From an uncultured Lachnospiraceae bacterium (GTDB lineage Bacteria > Bacillota > Clostridia > Lachnospirales > Lachnospiraceae): 64,000 bases of DNA. The stretch is taken from NCBI GenBank assembly GCA_910583895.1, contig CAJTYJ010000006.1, positions 1-64,000 of the forward strand, written 5' to 3'. The notes beneath the pieces were generated by a model, which saw only the letters and a list, made by a program, of their open reading frames with translations, did no database searches and was not told the DNA's origin. Positions 24,973 through 33,258 of the stretch are shown piece after piece. How positions within the stretch are numbered: the stretch's first letter is position 1; every line of letters starts with the position of its first letter. The translations under genes were made by a program, and so were the position numbers.

Positions 24973-25389
24973 ATGCAAACATGGAGTTGTCCCAAATGCG
25001 GACGTACTTTTAAAAAACAAAATCAGAGCCATTATTGCGGAAAGGCTCCCGAGACCATTGATGCGTATATCGTTTCTCAGCCGGAAGAGATACAGCCGTA
25101 TCTGAGAGCAGTTCGAAAGGCCATCAAAGAAGCCATACCGGAAGCAGAAGAAAAGATCTCCTGGAGTATGCCGACCTTCTGGAAGAAGCACAATCTCATT
25201 CAGTTTGCGGGCTTTAAAAACCATATCGGTCTGTATCCGGGACCGGAAGCGGTGGAACAGTTTGCAGAGCAGCTGAAGGATTATAAGACCAGCAAGGGAA
25301 CGATTCAGTTTCCCTATAAGAAGCCCATTCCCTTAGAGCTGATCGCCGGGATCGCCGCATGGTGCTATGAGACCGGGAATCATCCGTGA
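24973..25389 (+). CDS. DUF1801 (YdhG/YdeI-like) protein with N-terminal zinc finger
   Basis: A 138-residue protein. Residues 1-25 are a small metal-binding unit (SCPKCGRTFKKQNQSHYCG, CxxC and HxC). Residues ~28-130 are a DUF1801 domain (PYLRAVRKAIKEAIPEAEEK, SWSMPTFWKKHNLIQFAGFK, HIGLYPG, KGTIQFPYKKPIPLELI). DUF1801 proteins are called possible iron chaperones through their likeness to frataxin; that role is unproven. The finger fused in front is unusual to my knowledge. It shares the strand with nfi at 18 bp, so probably one transcript. Confidence 0.85.
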   Translation: MQTWSCPKCGRTFKKQNQSHYCGKAPETIDAYIVSQPEEIQPYLRAVRKAIKEAIPEAEEKISWSMPTFWKKHNLIQFAGFKNHIGLYPGPEAVEQFAEQLKDYKTSKGTIQFPYKKPIPLELIAGIAAWCYETGNHP

Positions 25390-25510
25390 AGCAATAGTGT
25401 GCCTTCCGACTTTGTTTTTTTAAGATGACGGTTTCATACGGGGGATGGAAGGCAATGATATTCCGGATTTTGCTTCAGTGCTGTCGCGCAGCGACTACAA
25501 ATAGGAGGGT

Positions 25511-26413
25511 ATGGCGATGCGGGAAAGCAGATTATTTAAGATCGTGTATCATTTACTGGATAAAGGACAGGCTACCGCTTTGGAGCTGGCAGAGAAGCTT
25601 GAGGTATCGGTGCGGACCATTTACCGGGATATTGATGTCCTGAGCGGAGCTGGCATTCCCGTCTATACAGAGACCGGCAGAAACGGCGGGATTCATCTGA
25701 TGAATGATTTTGTCCTGGATAAAGCGGTTTTGTCAGAGGAAGAAAAGCGGGAGATTCTCACGGCACTCCAGAGCATCCATACCATGTACAATGAGAGCAG
25801 CGGTCAGACGCTGCAGAAGCTTTCGGCCATATTTCATATGGAGTCGGAAAACTGGCTGGAAGTGGATTTTTCCAGATGGGGCAATCAAGGATCCGACAAT
25901 GAAAAGTTTGCGCTTCTGAAATCGGCGGTCATCCACTGCAGAGCGGTTCGGATCTGTTATGCAGGATCCAATCAGGTGACGCGTGAAAGAATTGTGCAGC
26001 CTGGTAAGCTTGTCTACAAATCAAAAGCATGGTATCTGAAGGCGTTTTGTACCGATCAGCAGGACTGGCGGATCTTCAAATTGAATCGTATTCTGGATCT
26101 GAATATTTTAGATGAACGTTTTTTGCATCGTGATGTTCCAAAACTTATCGACGATCCGGGAGGAGCCTGCCGGGAGATCACACTTCGGTTTCCGAAAGAG
26201 ATGGCATACCGCGTCTATGATGAATTTGATCAGACCCAGATCCAGAGGCAGGATGACGGTGATCTGATTGTATCTGCCCGAATGCCGGAAGATCCCTGGC
26301 TGATCGGATCGCTTTTGTCCTTTGGAACCCAGGTGGATGTTCTTTCTCCTTTGGATCTGAAGGAATCGCTGGCAGAACAGGCAAGATTGATTTACGAAAA
26401 AAATAAAATATGA
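25511..26413 (+). CDS. YafY-type WYL-domain transcriptional regulator
   Basis: A 300-residue regulator. Residues ~5-60 are an HTH_11 winged helix (IVYHLLDKGQATALELAEKL, VSVRTIYRDIDVLSGAGIP, then NGGIHL). The middle and C-terminal parts are a WYL/WCX module (HCRAVRICYAGSNQ, VQPGKLVYKSKAWYLKAFCT, IFKLNRI), which senses nucleic-acid or other ligands in characterised relatives. ATG behind AGGAGGGT. Such genes often control a neighbouring enzyme; here the zinc-ribbon gene follows 93 bp later on the same strand and is a candidate. Intact length. Confidence 0.92.
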   Translation: MAMRESRLFKIVYHLLDKGQATALELAEKLEVSVRTIYRDIDVLSGAGIPVYTETGRNGGIHLMNDFVLDKAVLSEEEKREILTALQSIHTMYNESSGQTLQKLSAIFHMESENWLEVDFSRWGNQGSDNEKFALLKSAVIHCRAVRICYAGSNQVTRERIVQPGKLVYKSKAWYLKAFCTDQQDWRIFKLNRILDLNILDERFLHRDVPKLIDDPGGACREITLRFPKEMAYRVYDEFDQTQIQRQDDGDLIVSARMPEDPWLIGSLLSFGTQVDVLSPLDLKESLAEQARLIYEKNKI

Positions 26414-26506
26414 CATGGAATGTCAGGATATATGTGTTAAAGTAGACCTATCGCAGTAAAGCGACAGACAGATTAAAACACATTTGGAAAGACGGAGGTA
26501 TGGAAC

Positions 26507-26785
26507 ATGAAGGAAATGAATCAGAGATTTTGCCAGTGCTGCGGCATGCCCATGGGAGAGACGAAGGAGCAGTTCGGAACCAACGCGGATGGCAGCAAAA
26601 ATGAGGACTACTGTAAATACTGTTTTGAAAAGGGTGCCTTTACTTTTCAGGGAACCATGGAGGAGATGATCGAGATCTGCGTTCCTCATATGGCAGAGGC
26701 CAACCCGGATATGAGTGAAGACGATGCAAGGGAGGCCATGCGGAAGTGGTTTCCGACTTTAAAACGCTGGAAGGCTTGCTCGTAG
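26507..26785 (+). CDS. Small zinc-ribbon protein
   Basis: A 92-residue protein of the 'putative zinc ribbon' type: QRFCQCCGMPMGETKEQFGT, then YCKYCFEKGAFTFQGTMEEM. Two CxxC pairs about 30 residues apart bind zinc. The C-terminal half is helical and acidic (MSEDDAREAMRKWFPTLKRW). The family is often located beside WYL or GNAT genes; function unknown. The ATG has a GGAGGT ribosome site, and a strong terminator follows. Confidence 0.85.
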   Translation: MKEMNQRFCQCCGMPMGETKEQFGTNADGSKNEDYCKYCFEKGAFTFQGTMEEMIEICVPHMAEANPDMSEDDAREAMRKWFPTLKRWKACS

Positions 26786-26837
26786 GCGATCGCCCGCATT
26801 ACAAACCGATATGAAGAAAACTGAAAAAAGGAATACT

Positions 26838-26863
26838 GGCCGGGAATTTGCCCGGCCTTTTCT
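26838..26863 (+). terminator. Terminator after the zinc-ribbon gene
   Basis: Perfect 7-bp GC stem GGCCGGG/CCCGGCC with a 6-base loop, then TTTTCT. Confidence 0.9.
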
Positions 26864-27005
26864 CTGATTTTTATAAAAACTGTTGTCAGCAGGAGGTCAG
26901 GTGCATGCACTTTGTAAAAGCAAAAGGAATCTTGTAAAAAAAATGGTTGTTTTTTTGTCACACGGGCAGGAGGGCATGGTCTAATATAGCAGGAGGTAAA
27001 ATCTT

Positions 27006-27857
27006 ATGAATAAAAAAACGAAGGAAGAATTGCAGGCTTTGGTTGACCAGGCCACATCGGGGGATAAAAAAGCCCTCGAAACGCTTGTGGCCCAGGTGCA
27101 GGATATGGTATTCAGTTTGTCGCTTCGGATGCTTGGCACCTTTGCGGATGCAGAGGATGCGGCCCAGGACATTTTGCTGAAAATGATTACCCACCTGTCC
27201 TCTTTCCGGGGAGACAGCGCATTTACAACATGGGTATTCTGTATTGCCGTGAATCATCTGAAAAATTACAAAAAGCATATGTTTGCCCATTATCCGTTAA
27301 GTTTTGAATTTTATGGAGATGATATTCAAAACGCAAACATTCAGGATGTGCCGGATTTGACACAGAACGTGGACAAAGAGCTGCTGGCGGAAGAACTGAA
27401 AATGTCCTGTACCAATGTGATGCTGCAGTGCCTTGATGTGGAAAGCCGATGTATTTTTATATTGGGCACCATGTTTAAACTTGACAGCCGCATAGCGGGA
27501 GAAATTCTGAAAATGACCCCGGAAGCATACCGGAAGCGGCTTTCCCGGGTACGCAGAAAAATGGCAGATTTTCTTGGACAATACTGCGGAGAATATGGAG
27601 AGGGCAGATGTAAATGCAAAGACAGAGTGAATTATGCGATACAGAGCCATCGGCTCAACCCGCGAAATCTGGATTATAAAAATGCTTCGGAACTATCTGC
27701 TGAGACCATAATGGACGTAAAACATGCGATGGAAGATATTGATGACTTGTCACAGGATTTCTCGTTCTGTAAGCCCTATCAGTCTCCGGAGCGCACGAAA
27801 CATCTGATCCGGGAATTTTTAAATTCCACCCAGCTTTCTATTATCCAGCACTCATAA
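27006..27857 (+). CDS. ECF-type RNA polymerase sigma factor with C-terminal extension
   Basis: A 283-residue ECF sigma factor. Region 2 is at ~20-90 (DMVFSLSLRMLGTFADAEDA, AQDILLKM, FTTWVFCIAVNHLKNYKK) and region 4 at ~135-190 (RCIFILGTMFKLDSRIAGEI, then AYRKRLSRVRRKMADFL). Past the usual end (~195) there are ~85 extra residues with a Cys motif, YCGEYGEGRCKCKDRVNYAI and a helical tail. Such extensions in other ECF groups act as built-in sensors. No anti-sigma gene is next to it, which fits self-contained control. The DUF2461 gene follows after 12 bp. Start ATG behind AGGAGGT. Confidence 0.88.
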   Translation: MNKKTKEELQALVDQATSGDKKALETLVAQVQDMVFSLSLRMLGTFADAEDAAQDILLKMITHLSSFRGDSAFTTWVFCIAVNHLKNYKKHMFAHYPLSFEFYGDDIQNANIQDVPDLTQNVDKELLAEELKMSCTNVMLQCLDVESRCIFILGTMFKLDSRIAGEILKMTPEAYRKRLSRVRRKMADFLGQYCGEYGEGRCKCKDRVNYAIQSHRLNPRNLDYKNASELSAETIMDVKHAMEDIDDLSQDFSFCKPYQSPERTKHLIREFLNSTQLSIIQHS

Positions 27858-27869
27858 AGGAGATGACCG

Positions 27870-28556
27870 ATGTTGAATACAAAATTTATGATGGATTACC
27901 TGTCTGCCTTGAGCATGAATAATAATCGTGAATGGTATCATGCGAACAAAGACGACTATAAAAAAGCAAATGGTGAGTTTGAAAACTTACTGCAGGCATT
28001 GATCTTAGAGATCGGAAAATTTGACAGCAGCATTTTGCAGAACAACCCCAAAGATCTTACATTTAAGCTGGTCAGGGATACCCGCTTCAGCCATGACAAA
28101 TCCCCTTACAATCCTGCGTTCCGTGCGCACATTTCCTCCCGGGGGAAGCTGCCGGTTCCGGTAGGATATTATATTATGATCAAGCCGGGCGATCAGTCTT
28201 TTCTGGGCGGAGGTCTGTTTGCGGATATGTTCAAGGATGCGACGACGATGGTGCGGGATTATATTGCCGGGAATGGAGAAGAATGGGAAGCAATCCTGCA
28301 GGATCCGGAGTTTCAAAAATATTTCAGGGTACAGGGAACCGCATTAAAAAAAGTTCCATCAGGGTATGAAAAAGAACATCCTCAGGCGGAATATCTGAAA
28401 TTCAAAAGCTGGTATCTGGAATATCCGATCAAAGATGAAGAGTGGAACCATGGAGATGCATTTCCTGCAAAGGCGGCAGAGATTTTCCGGATCATGAAAC
28501 CTTTCAACGATTATTTAAATAAGGCGCTTACCGGATTCCAGATGCCGGCCAGATGA
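27870..28556 (+). CDS. DUF2461-family protein
   Basis: A 228-residue protein of the DUF2461 (TIGR02453) family, function unknown. Marks: LSMNNNREWYHANKDDYKKA, LTFKLVRDTRFSHDKSPYNP, VGYYIMIKPGDQSFLGGGLF and the C-terminal FKSWYLEYPI. Cytoplasmic, no signal peptide. It is 12 bp after the ECF sigma gene with its own AAGGAGATG site, so the two probably form an operon. Confidence 0.9.
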   Translation: MLNTKFMMDYLSALSMNNNREWYHANKDDYKKANGEFENLLQALILEIGKFDSSILQNNPKDLTFKLVRDTRFSHDKSPYNPAFRAHISSRGKLPVPVGYYIMIKPGDQSFLGGGLFADMFKDATTMVRDYIAGNGEEWEAILQDPEFQKYFRVQGTALKKVPSGYEKEHPQAEYLKFKSWYLEYPIKDEEWNHGDAFPAKAAEIFRIMKPFNDYLNKALTGFQMPAR

Positions 28557-28621
28557 CGGAAGATGCAAATGGAAACCGGGCGCAAAATCATGGATCAGCC
28601 TGGAATGTTTTATCTCTCTGC

Positions 28622-28650
28622 TTGTAAAACTGGAAACAATCGTATATAAT
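28622..28650 (+). promoter_or_regulatory. gltX promoter
   Basis: TTGTAA (28622-28627), 17-bp spacer, TATAAT (28645-28650). The start of transcription would fall near 28657, giving a leader of about 35 bases; there is no room for a T-box. Confidence 0.75.
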
Positions 28651-28690
28651 CGGATTGTTACCGGAAATTGAAATTGAGGAGAGAACCAAA

Positions 28691-30139
28691 ATGGGAAAAG
28701 TACGTACAAGATTTGCGCCCAGTCCCACCGGACGGATGCACGTGGGAAATCTAAGGACGGCGCTGTATGCATATCTGATCGCAAAGCATGAGGGAGGAGA
28801 TTTTCTGCTCCGCATTGAGGACACAGACCAGGAGCGTCTGGTGGAAGGTGCAGTGGACATTATCTACCGGACGCTGCAAAAGACTGGTCTTGTCCATGAC
28901 GAGGGGCCGGACAAAGACGGCGGCGTGGGTCCTTATGTACAAAGTGAGAGACAGGCATCCGGGATTTATCTGGAGTATGCAAAGAAGCTGATTGAAAAGG
29001 GAGAAGCCTATTACTGCTTCTGCGACAAGGAACGCCTGGAAAGCCTAAAGCAGGAGGTGGCAGGCAAGGAGATCAGTATCTATGACAAGCACTGTCTGCA
29101 TCTGTCCCGGGAGGAAGTGGAGGCAAAGCTTCAGGCGGGTGTGCCCTATGTGATCCGTCAGAATAATCCTCAGACCGGGACCACCACCTTCCATGATGAG
29201 ATTTACGGGGATATCACCGTGGAGAACACAGAACTGGATGATATGATTCTGATCAAATCCGACGGATATCCCACCTACAATTTTGCCAACGTGGTGGATG
29301 ACCATCTTATGGGCATCACGCATGTGGTGCGGGGCAACGAGTATCTGTCCTCTTCTCCCAAATACAATCGTCTCTATGAGGCTTTTGGCTGGGAGGTGCC
29401 GGTCTATGTGCACTGTCCGCTGATCACGGACGAGACTCATAAAAAGCTGAGCAAGCGGTGCGGCCACTCTTCTTATGAAGATCTGATTGAGCAGGGATTT
29501 CTGACAGAAGCGGTGGTGAACTTTGTAGCGCTGCTTGGATGGTCTCCGGAGGACAACCAGGAGATCGCATCCCTTTCAGAACTGGTGGAGAAATTCGATT
29601 ACCGTCACATGAGCAAGTCCCCGGCGGTCTTTGACTACGGCAAATTAAAATGGATGAACGGCGAATACATCAAGGCCATGGACTTTGACGTTTTCTATGA
29701 AAAAGCCCTTCCGATCCTGAAAGAGGTCATCACAAAGGACTATGATTTCCGGAAAATTGCCCAGATGGTGAAGACCCGGATCGAAGTATTTCCGGATATC
29801 AGAGAGCATATTGACTTCTTTGAGGCAGTGCCGGATTATGACGTGGCCATGTATACCCATAAAAAGATGAAGACCAGTGCCCAGTCCAGCCTTGAAGTGT
29901 TAAAAGAGGTGCTGCCGCTTCTGGAATCCCAAGAGGACTACAGCAACGATGCGCTGTATGAGATGCTGAGTGCCTACGTAAAGGAAAAGGGATACAAAAA
30001 CGGATATGTCATGTGGCCCATCCGCACGGCGGCCTCCGGCAAACAGATGACGCCCTGCGGCGCGACGGAGATTCTGGAGATTCTTGGCAAAGAAGAATCC
30101 GTTGCCCGCATCAAACATGCAATCGAAAAGTTAAGCTGA
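28691..30139 (+). CDS. gltX: Glutamyl-tRNA synthetase
   Basis: A 482-residue class I aminoacyl-tRNA synthetase that charges tRNA-Glu (and possibly tRNA-Gln for amidotransfer). The HIGH motif is in RFAPSPTGRMHVGNLRTALY; the KMSKS motif is KLSKR (~residue 252-256). Also typical are LLRIEDTDQERLVEGAVDII and NVVDDHLMGITHVVRGNEYL. ATG 28691 behind GAGGAG is the start; a TTG at 28655 in the same frame lies at the transcription start and is rejected. Length and motifs are complete. A helicase gene follows after 7 bp. Confidence 0.97.
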   Translation: MGKVRTRFAPSPTGRMHVGNLRTALYAYLIAKHEGGDFLLRIEDTDQERLVEGAVDIIYRTLQKTGLVHDEGPDKDGGVGPYVQSERQASGIYLEYAKKLIEKGEAYYCFCDKERLESLKQEVAGKEISIYDKHCLHLSREEVEAKLQAGVPYVIRQNNPQTGTTTFHDEIYGDITVENTELDDMILIKSDGYPTYNFANVVDDHLMGITHVVRGNEYLSSSPKYNRLYEAFGWEVPVYVHCPLITDETHKKLSKRCGHSSYEDLIEQGFLTEAVVNFVALLGWSPEDNQEIASLSELVEKFDYRHMSKSPAVFDYGKLKWMNGEYIKAMDFDVFYEKALPILKEVITKDYDFRKIAQMVKTRIEVFPDIREHIDFFEAVPDYDVAMYTHKKMKTSAQSSLEVLKEVLPLLESQEDYSNDALYEMLSAYVKEKGYKNGYVMWPIRTAASGKQMTPCGATEILEILGKEESVARIKHAIEKLS

Positions 30140-30146
30140 TCTGAAT

Positions 30147-32060
30147 ATGAGTTCTTTTACAAAATCACAGAGCATGGCGGTCCGTCATAAGGACGGACCG
30201 CTGATGGTTCTCGCAGGCCCGGGTTCGGGCAAAACTACCGTTGTCACAAAAAGAGTACAGTATATGGTGCAGGAGTATGAAATCCCCGCTTCCTCTATTC
30301 TGGTGATTACCTTTACGCAGGCGGCAGCCAGAGAGATGAAGGAGCGTTATCTGCGGCTGATGAAGGAAGATCACACGACCGTTTCCTTCGGGACGTTTCA
30401 TGGGATTTTTTTCAGTATATTAAAGCTCGCCTATGGTTTTACAGCGGGAAATATTCTAAAAGAGGAAACCCGTTATCAGTATCTGAAGGAGACGGTGGAG
30501 CGTCTTCGGCTGGAAGTGGAGGACGAGAGTGAATTTCTGTCAGGGATTCTGGCAGAGATCAGTCTTCTGAAAAATGAGAGGATTTCTTTGGAGCATTATT
30601 TTTCTAAAAACTGTTCAGAGGAAATTTTTCGTGCCATCTATACAGAATATGAGGATCGAAAAAAGCGTGCCAGGATGATAGATTTTGACGATATGCTTTT
30701 ATATACCTGGGAGCTTCTGACCAAGAGGCCGGATATCCTGTCTGCCTGGCAGAAGAAATTCCGTTATATTCTGGTGGATGAATTTCAGGATATCAACCAG
30801 CTCCAGTATGATATTATAAAGCTTTTGGCTGCGCCGGAGGATAACCTTTTTATCGTGGGAGATGACGACCAGTCCATTTACCGGTTTCGGGGGGCGAAAC
30901 CGGAGATTATGCTGAACTTTCAAAAGGATTATCCGTCGGCCGGACAGGTGATCCTAAATGATAACTTCCGCTCTACGGAACCGATTGTGGAGGCGGCAGG
31001 CAGAGTCATCGTCCATAACCAGATGCGTTTTCCAAAAGAGATTCAGGCCCGGGGCGGGGAGGGACTTCCGGTCCGGGTGCTTGCTTTTGAAGATCAGCAG
31101 CAGGAGTGTATCTATATTCTGCGTGAGCTGCAGCGATATCAGAAGCAGGGGAAGGCCTGGTCTGACACAGCAGTGATCTATCGGACCAATACACAGCCAA
31201 GGCTTTTGCTGCAGAAAATGATGGAATTCAACCTTCCGTTTCGGGTACGGGATCAGATGCCCAATCTCTTTGAGCACTGGATTGCCAGAAATATTTTCTG
31301 CTATATCCGGCTTGCCATGGGGTCCGGACAGCGCAAAGATCTGCTGCCCATTTTAAATCGTCCCAAACGGTATCTGAACCGGGAGTGCCTGGATGATGCG
31401 ACCATATCCTGGGAACATATGCTGTCTTACTATCAGGACAAAGGATATGTGTGCGACCGTATCGAAAAGCTCCAGTATGACTTGAAGATGCTGGGGCGTA
31501 TGGGTCCCTTTGCAGCAATCAGCTATATCCGTCATGTGATCGGATATGATGATTATCTGCGGGAGTATGCCCAGTTTCGCCGCATGAAGGAGGAGGAACT
31601 TTTTGATCTTCTGGGGGAGCTGGAAGACAGCGCCAGATCCTGGAAAACCTATGAGGAATGGTTTGCATACATGGAAAAATACAAAACAGAGATGGAAGAG
31701 ATGCGCCGCCGGCAGCAGGAGGTAAAGGACGGTATCCAGCTGACCACCATGCACAGCAGCAAAGGCCTGGAGTACGAGCATGTTTTTATCCTGGATGCAG
31801 CGGAGGGGATCACCCCTTACAAGAAAGCCGTACTGGATGCAGACTTAGAAGAGGAGCGGAGGATGTTTTATGTGGCCATGACTCGGGCTAAAAAGGAGCT
31901 GACCATCTGTTATGCAAAAAAACAGACTGGCCATGAGTTAAAGCCGTCCCGGTTCCTGAGGGAGATGCAGGGAATGAAAAAAGAACCGTGCGGGTCTGTG
32001 AAAGAGAGAAAAAATCCTCTGGAAAAAGAGATGGAACGTATTAGAAAAAGGAGGAGATAA
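30147..32060 (+). CDS. UvrD/PcrA-like superfamily 1 DNA helicase
   Basis: A 637-residue SF1A helicase. Motif I (Walker A) is VLAGPGSGKTT near residues 21-31, motif Ia ITFTQAAAREMKER, motif II LVDEFQDINQLQYD (~209), motif III GDDDQSIYRFRGA, motif V TTMHSSKGLEYEHVFI and motif VI EERRMFYVAMTRAKKEL. It is shorter than PcrA/UvrD (~720), with a reduced C-terminal tail rich in basic residues. It unwinds DNA with ATP, probably in repair or replication restart. ATG follows the gltX stop by 7 bp without a strong ribosome site. YigZ gene follows at 6 bp, so gltX, helicase and yigZ form a transcript. Confidence 0.93.
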   Translation: MSSFTKSQSMAVRHKDGPLMVLAGPGSGKTTVVTKRVQYMVQEYEIPASSILVITFTQAAAREMKERYLRLMKEDHTTVSFGTFHGIFFSILKLAYGFTAGNILKEETRYQYLKETVERLRLEVEDESEFLSGILAEISLLKNERISLEHYFSKNCSEEIFRAIYTEYEDRKKRARMIDFDDMLLYTWELLTKRPDILSAWQKKFRYILVDEFQDINQLQYDIIKLLAAPEDNLFIVGDDDQSIYRFRGAKPEIMLNFQKDYPSAGQVILNDNFRSTEPIVEAAGRVIVHNQMRFPKEIQARGGEGLPVRVLAFEDQQQECIYILRELQRYQKQGKAWSDTAVIYRTNTQPRLLLQKMMEFNLPFRVRDQMPNLFEHWIARNIFCYIRLAMGSGQRKDLLPILNRPKRYLNRECLDDATISWEHMLSYYQDKGYVCDRIEKLQYDLKMLGRMGPFAAISYIRHVIGYDDYLREYAQFRRMKEEELFDLLGELEDSARSWKTYEEWFAYMEKYKTEMEEMRRRQQEVKDGIQLTTMHSSKGLEYEHVFILDAAEGITPYKKAVLDADLEEERRMFYVAMTRAKKELTICYAKKQTGHELKPSRFLREMQGMKKEPCGSVKERKNPLEKEMERIRKRRR

Positions 32061-32066
32061 AGCGCC

Positions 32067-32720
32067 ATGACAGAGCAGTATCAGACGGTTTATGAAGGCG
32101 GCAGCGGTGAGATTGTGGAGAAAAAATCCAGATTCATCGCCACGATCCGCCCGGTGGAAACAGAAGAAGAAGCTCTTGCTTTTGTAGAGGAGATGAAGAA
32201 AAAATACTGGGATGCCAGGCACAACTGTTCAGCCTATGTACTGGGGGAACGGCAGGAGATCATGCGCTGCAGCGACGACGGGGAGCCGTCTCAGACAGCC
32301 GGAAGACCTATGATGGAGGTGCTGAAAAAAGCAGGGCTGACCAACGTGGCGGCGGTGGTGACCAGATATTTTGGAGGTACACTTCTTGGAACCGGAGGGC
32401 TTGTGAGGGCTTATTCTGCTGCCGTTCAAGAAGGGTTAAAAAACAGCCGGATCATCACCAAATGTCTGGGGGTCCGTCTGCGCATCGAGACGGATTACAA
32501 CGGGATTGGAAAGCTTCAGTATCTGTTCGGGCAAAAGCAGATTCCCATGACAGATACAGAGTATACGGACAAAGTACAGTTTGTGGTGCTGATCCCGGTA
32601 TCCCAGGTATCAAAGATGACAAAAGACGTTACGGAATCAACCAGCGGGCAGGCGAAGATCACGGAAGAAGGAAGCCTGTATTATGCGATTATGGACGGAA
32701 CATATCAGTATTTTTCGTAA
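32067..32720 (+). CDS. YigZ/IMPACT-family protein
   Basis: A 217-residue YigZ (UPF0029, IMPACT) protein. Marks: EKKSRFIATIRPVETEEEAL, KYWDARHNCSAYVLG, CSDDGEPSQTAGRPMMEVL and TRYFGGTLLGTGGLVRAYS. The C-terminal ~60 residues are the DUF1949-type ferredoxin-like domain. Homologues bind nucleic acids or regulate translation kinases in eukaryotes; the bacterial role is uncertain. Last gene of the gltX-helicase transcript, closed by a strong terminator. Confidence 0.93.
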   Translation: MTEQYQTVYEGGSGEIVEKKSRFIATIRPVETEEEALAFVEEMKKKYWDARHNCSAYVLGERQEIMRCSDDGEPSQTAGRPMMEVLKKAGLTNVAAVVTRYFGGTLLGTGGLVRAYSAAVQEGLKNSRIITKCLGVRLRIETDYNGIGKLQYLFGQKQIPMTDTEYTDKVQFVVLIPVSQVSKMTKDVTESTSGQAKITEEGSLYYAIMDGTYQYFS

Positions 32721-32735
32721 AGTGTATGATTCAGA

Positions 32736-32768
32736 ACAGGAGCAGATTTTCGGGCTCCTGTTTTTTTG
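32736..32768 (+). terminator. Terminator after yigZ
   Basis: Perfect 8-bp stem ACAGGAGC/GCTCCTGT with a 10-base loop, then seven T. Confidence 0.92.
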
Positions 32769-32821
32769 GTCTTTTTGCGGCTGTTTCGTCATAGGTATAA
32801 TCTATGAATGGGGGGATCATC

Positions 32822-33253
32822 ATGCCGTTTTTAGAAACCATTGAAAAAGGAATCACAAAAGCAAGGGATTTTGGAGAACTCAGCCGTCTGAATGGAGAGA
32901 TTGCCATACGGGAGAATCATAGAAAAGAGTGCTTTACGGTCCTGGGGGAAAAATACTATCATTCTCTGAAAGATGGTCAGAAACCGGACTGTACCATCCT
33001 GTATCAGGAATTAGAAGCCATTGACCGGGAGCTGGAACAGCTCAGAGGAGAGGTGCAGAGACTGAAAAAAGTCGTGATCTGCCCGAAATGCAGCACGAAG
33101 CTTACTTCTTTTGGCACGTTTTGTCCGGTTTGCGGGAGCGAATTAACAAAACGAAATGTCTGTCCGGTCTGCGGGGCGCCTTTGGATCCAGGAGCCAGAT
33201 TCTGTGTGAACTGCGGCGGCCGGACGACCGGTGCCGATGATGGGGGAGAATAG
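32822..33253 (+). CDS. Coiled-coil zinc-ribbon protein
   Basis: A 143-residue protein. Residues ~1-80 are helical with a coiled coil (LEAIDRELEQLRGEVQRLKK); then two zinc ribbons in tandem: VICPKCSTKLTSFGTFCPVC and NVCPVCGAPLDPGARFCVNC. ATG 32822 has GGGGGATC upstream; the longer frame from 32804 is rejected. It precedes another zinc-ribbon protein by 5 bp, so both likely act together. Similar pairs are common in Lachnospiraceae; function unknown. Confidence 0.8.
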   Translation: MPFLETIEKGITKARDFGELSRLNGEIAIRENHRKECFTVLGEKYYHSLKDGQKPDCTILYQELEAIDRELEQLRGEVQRLKKVVICPKCSTKLTSFGTFCPVCGSELTKRNVCPVCGAPLDPGARFCVNCGGRTTGADDGGE

Positions 33254-33258
33254 ATCAG

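Noticed and set aside
28557..28690. T-box leader ahead of gltX
   Set aside because: The promoter leaves only about 35 bases of leader and there is no T-box sequence.
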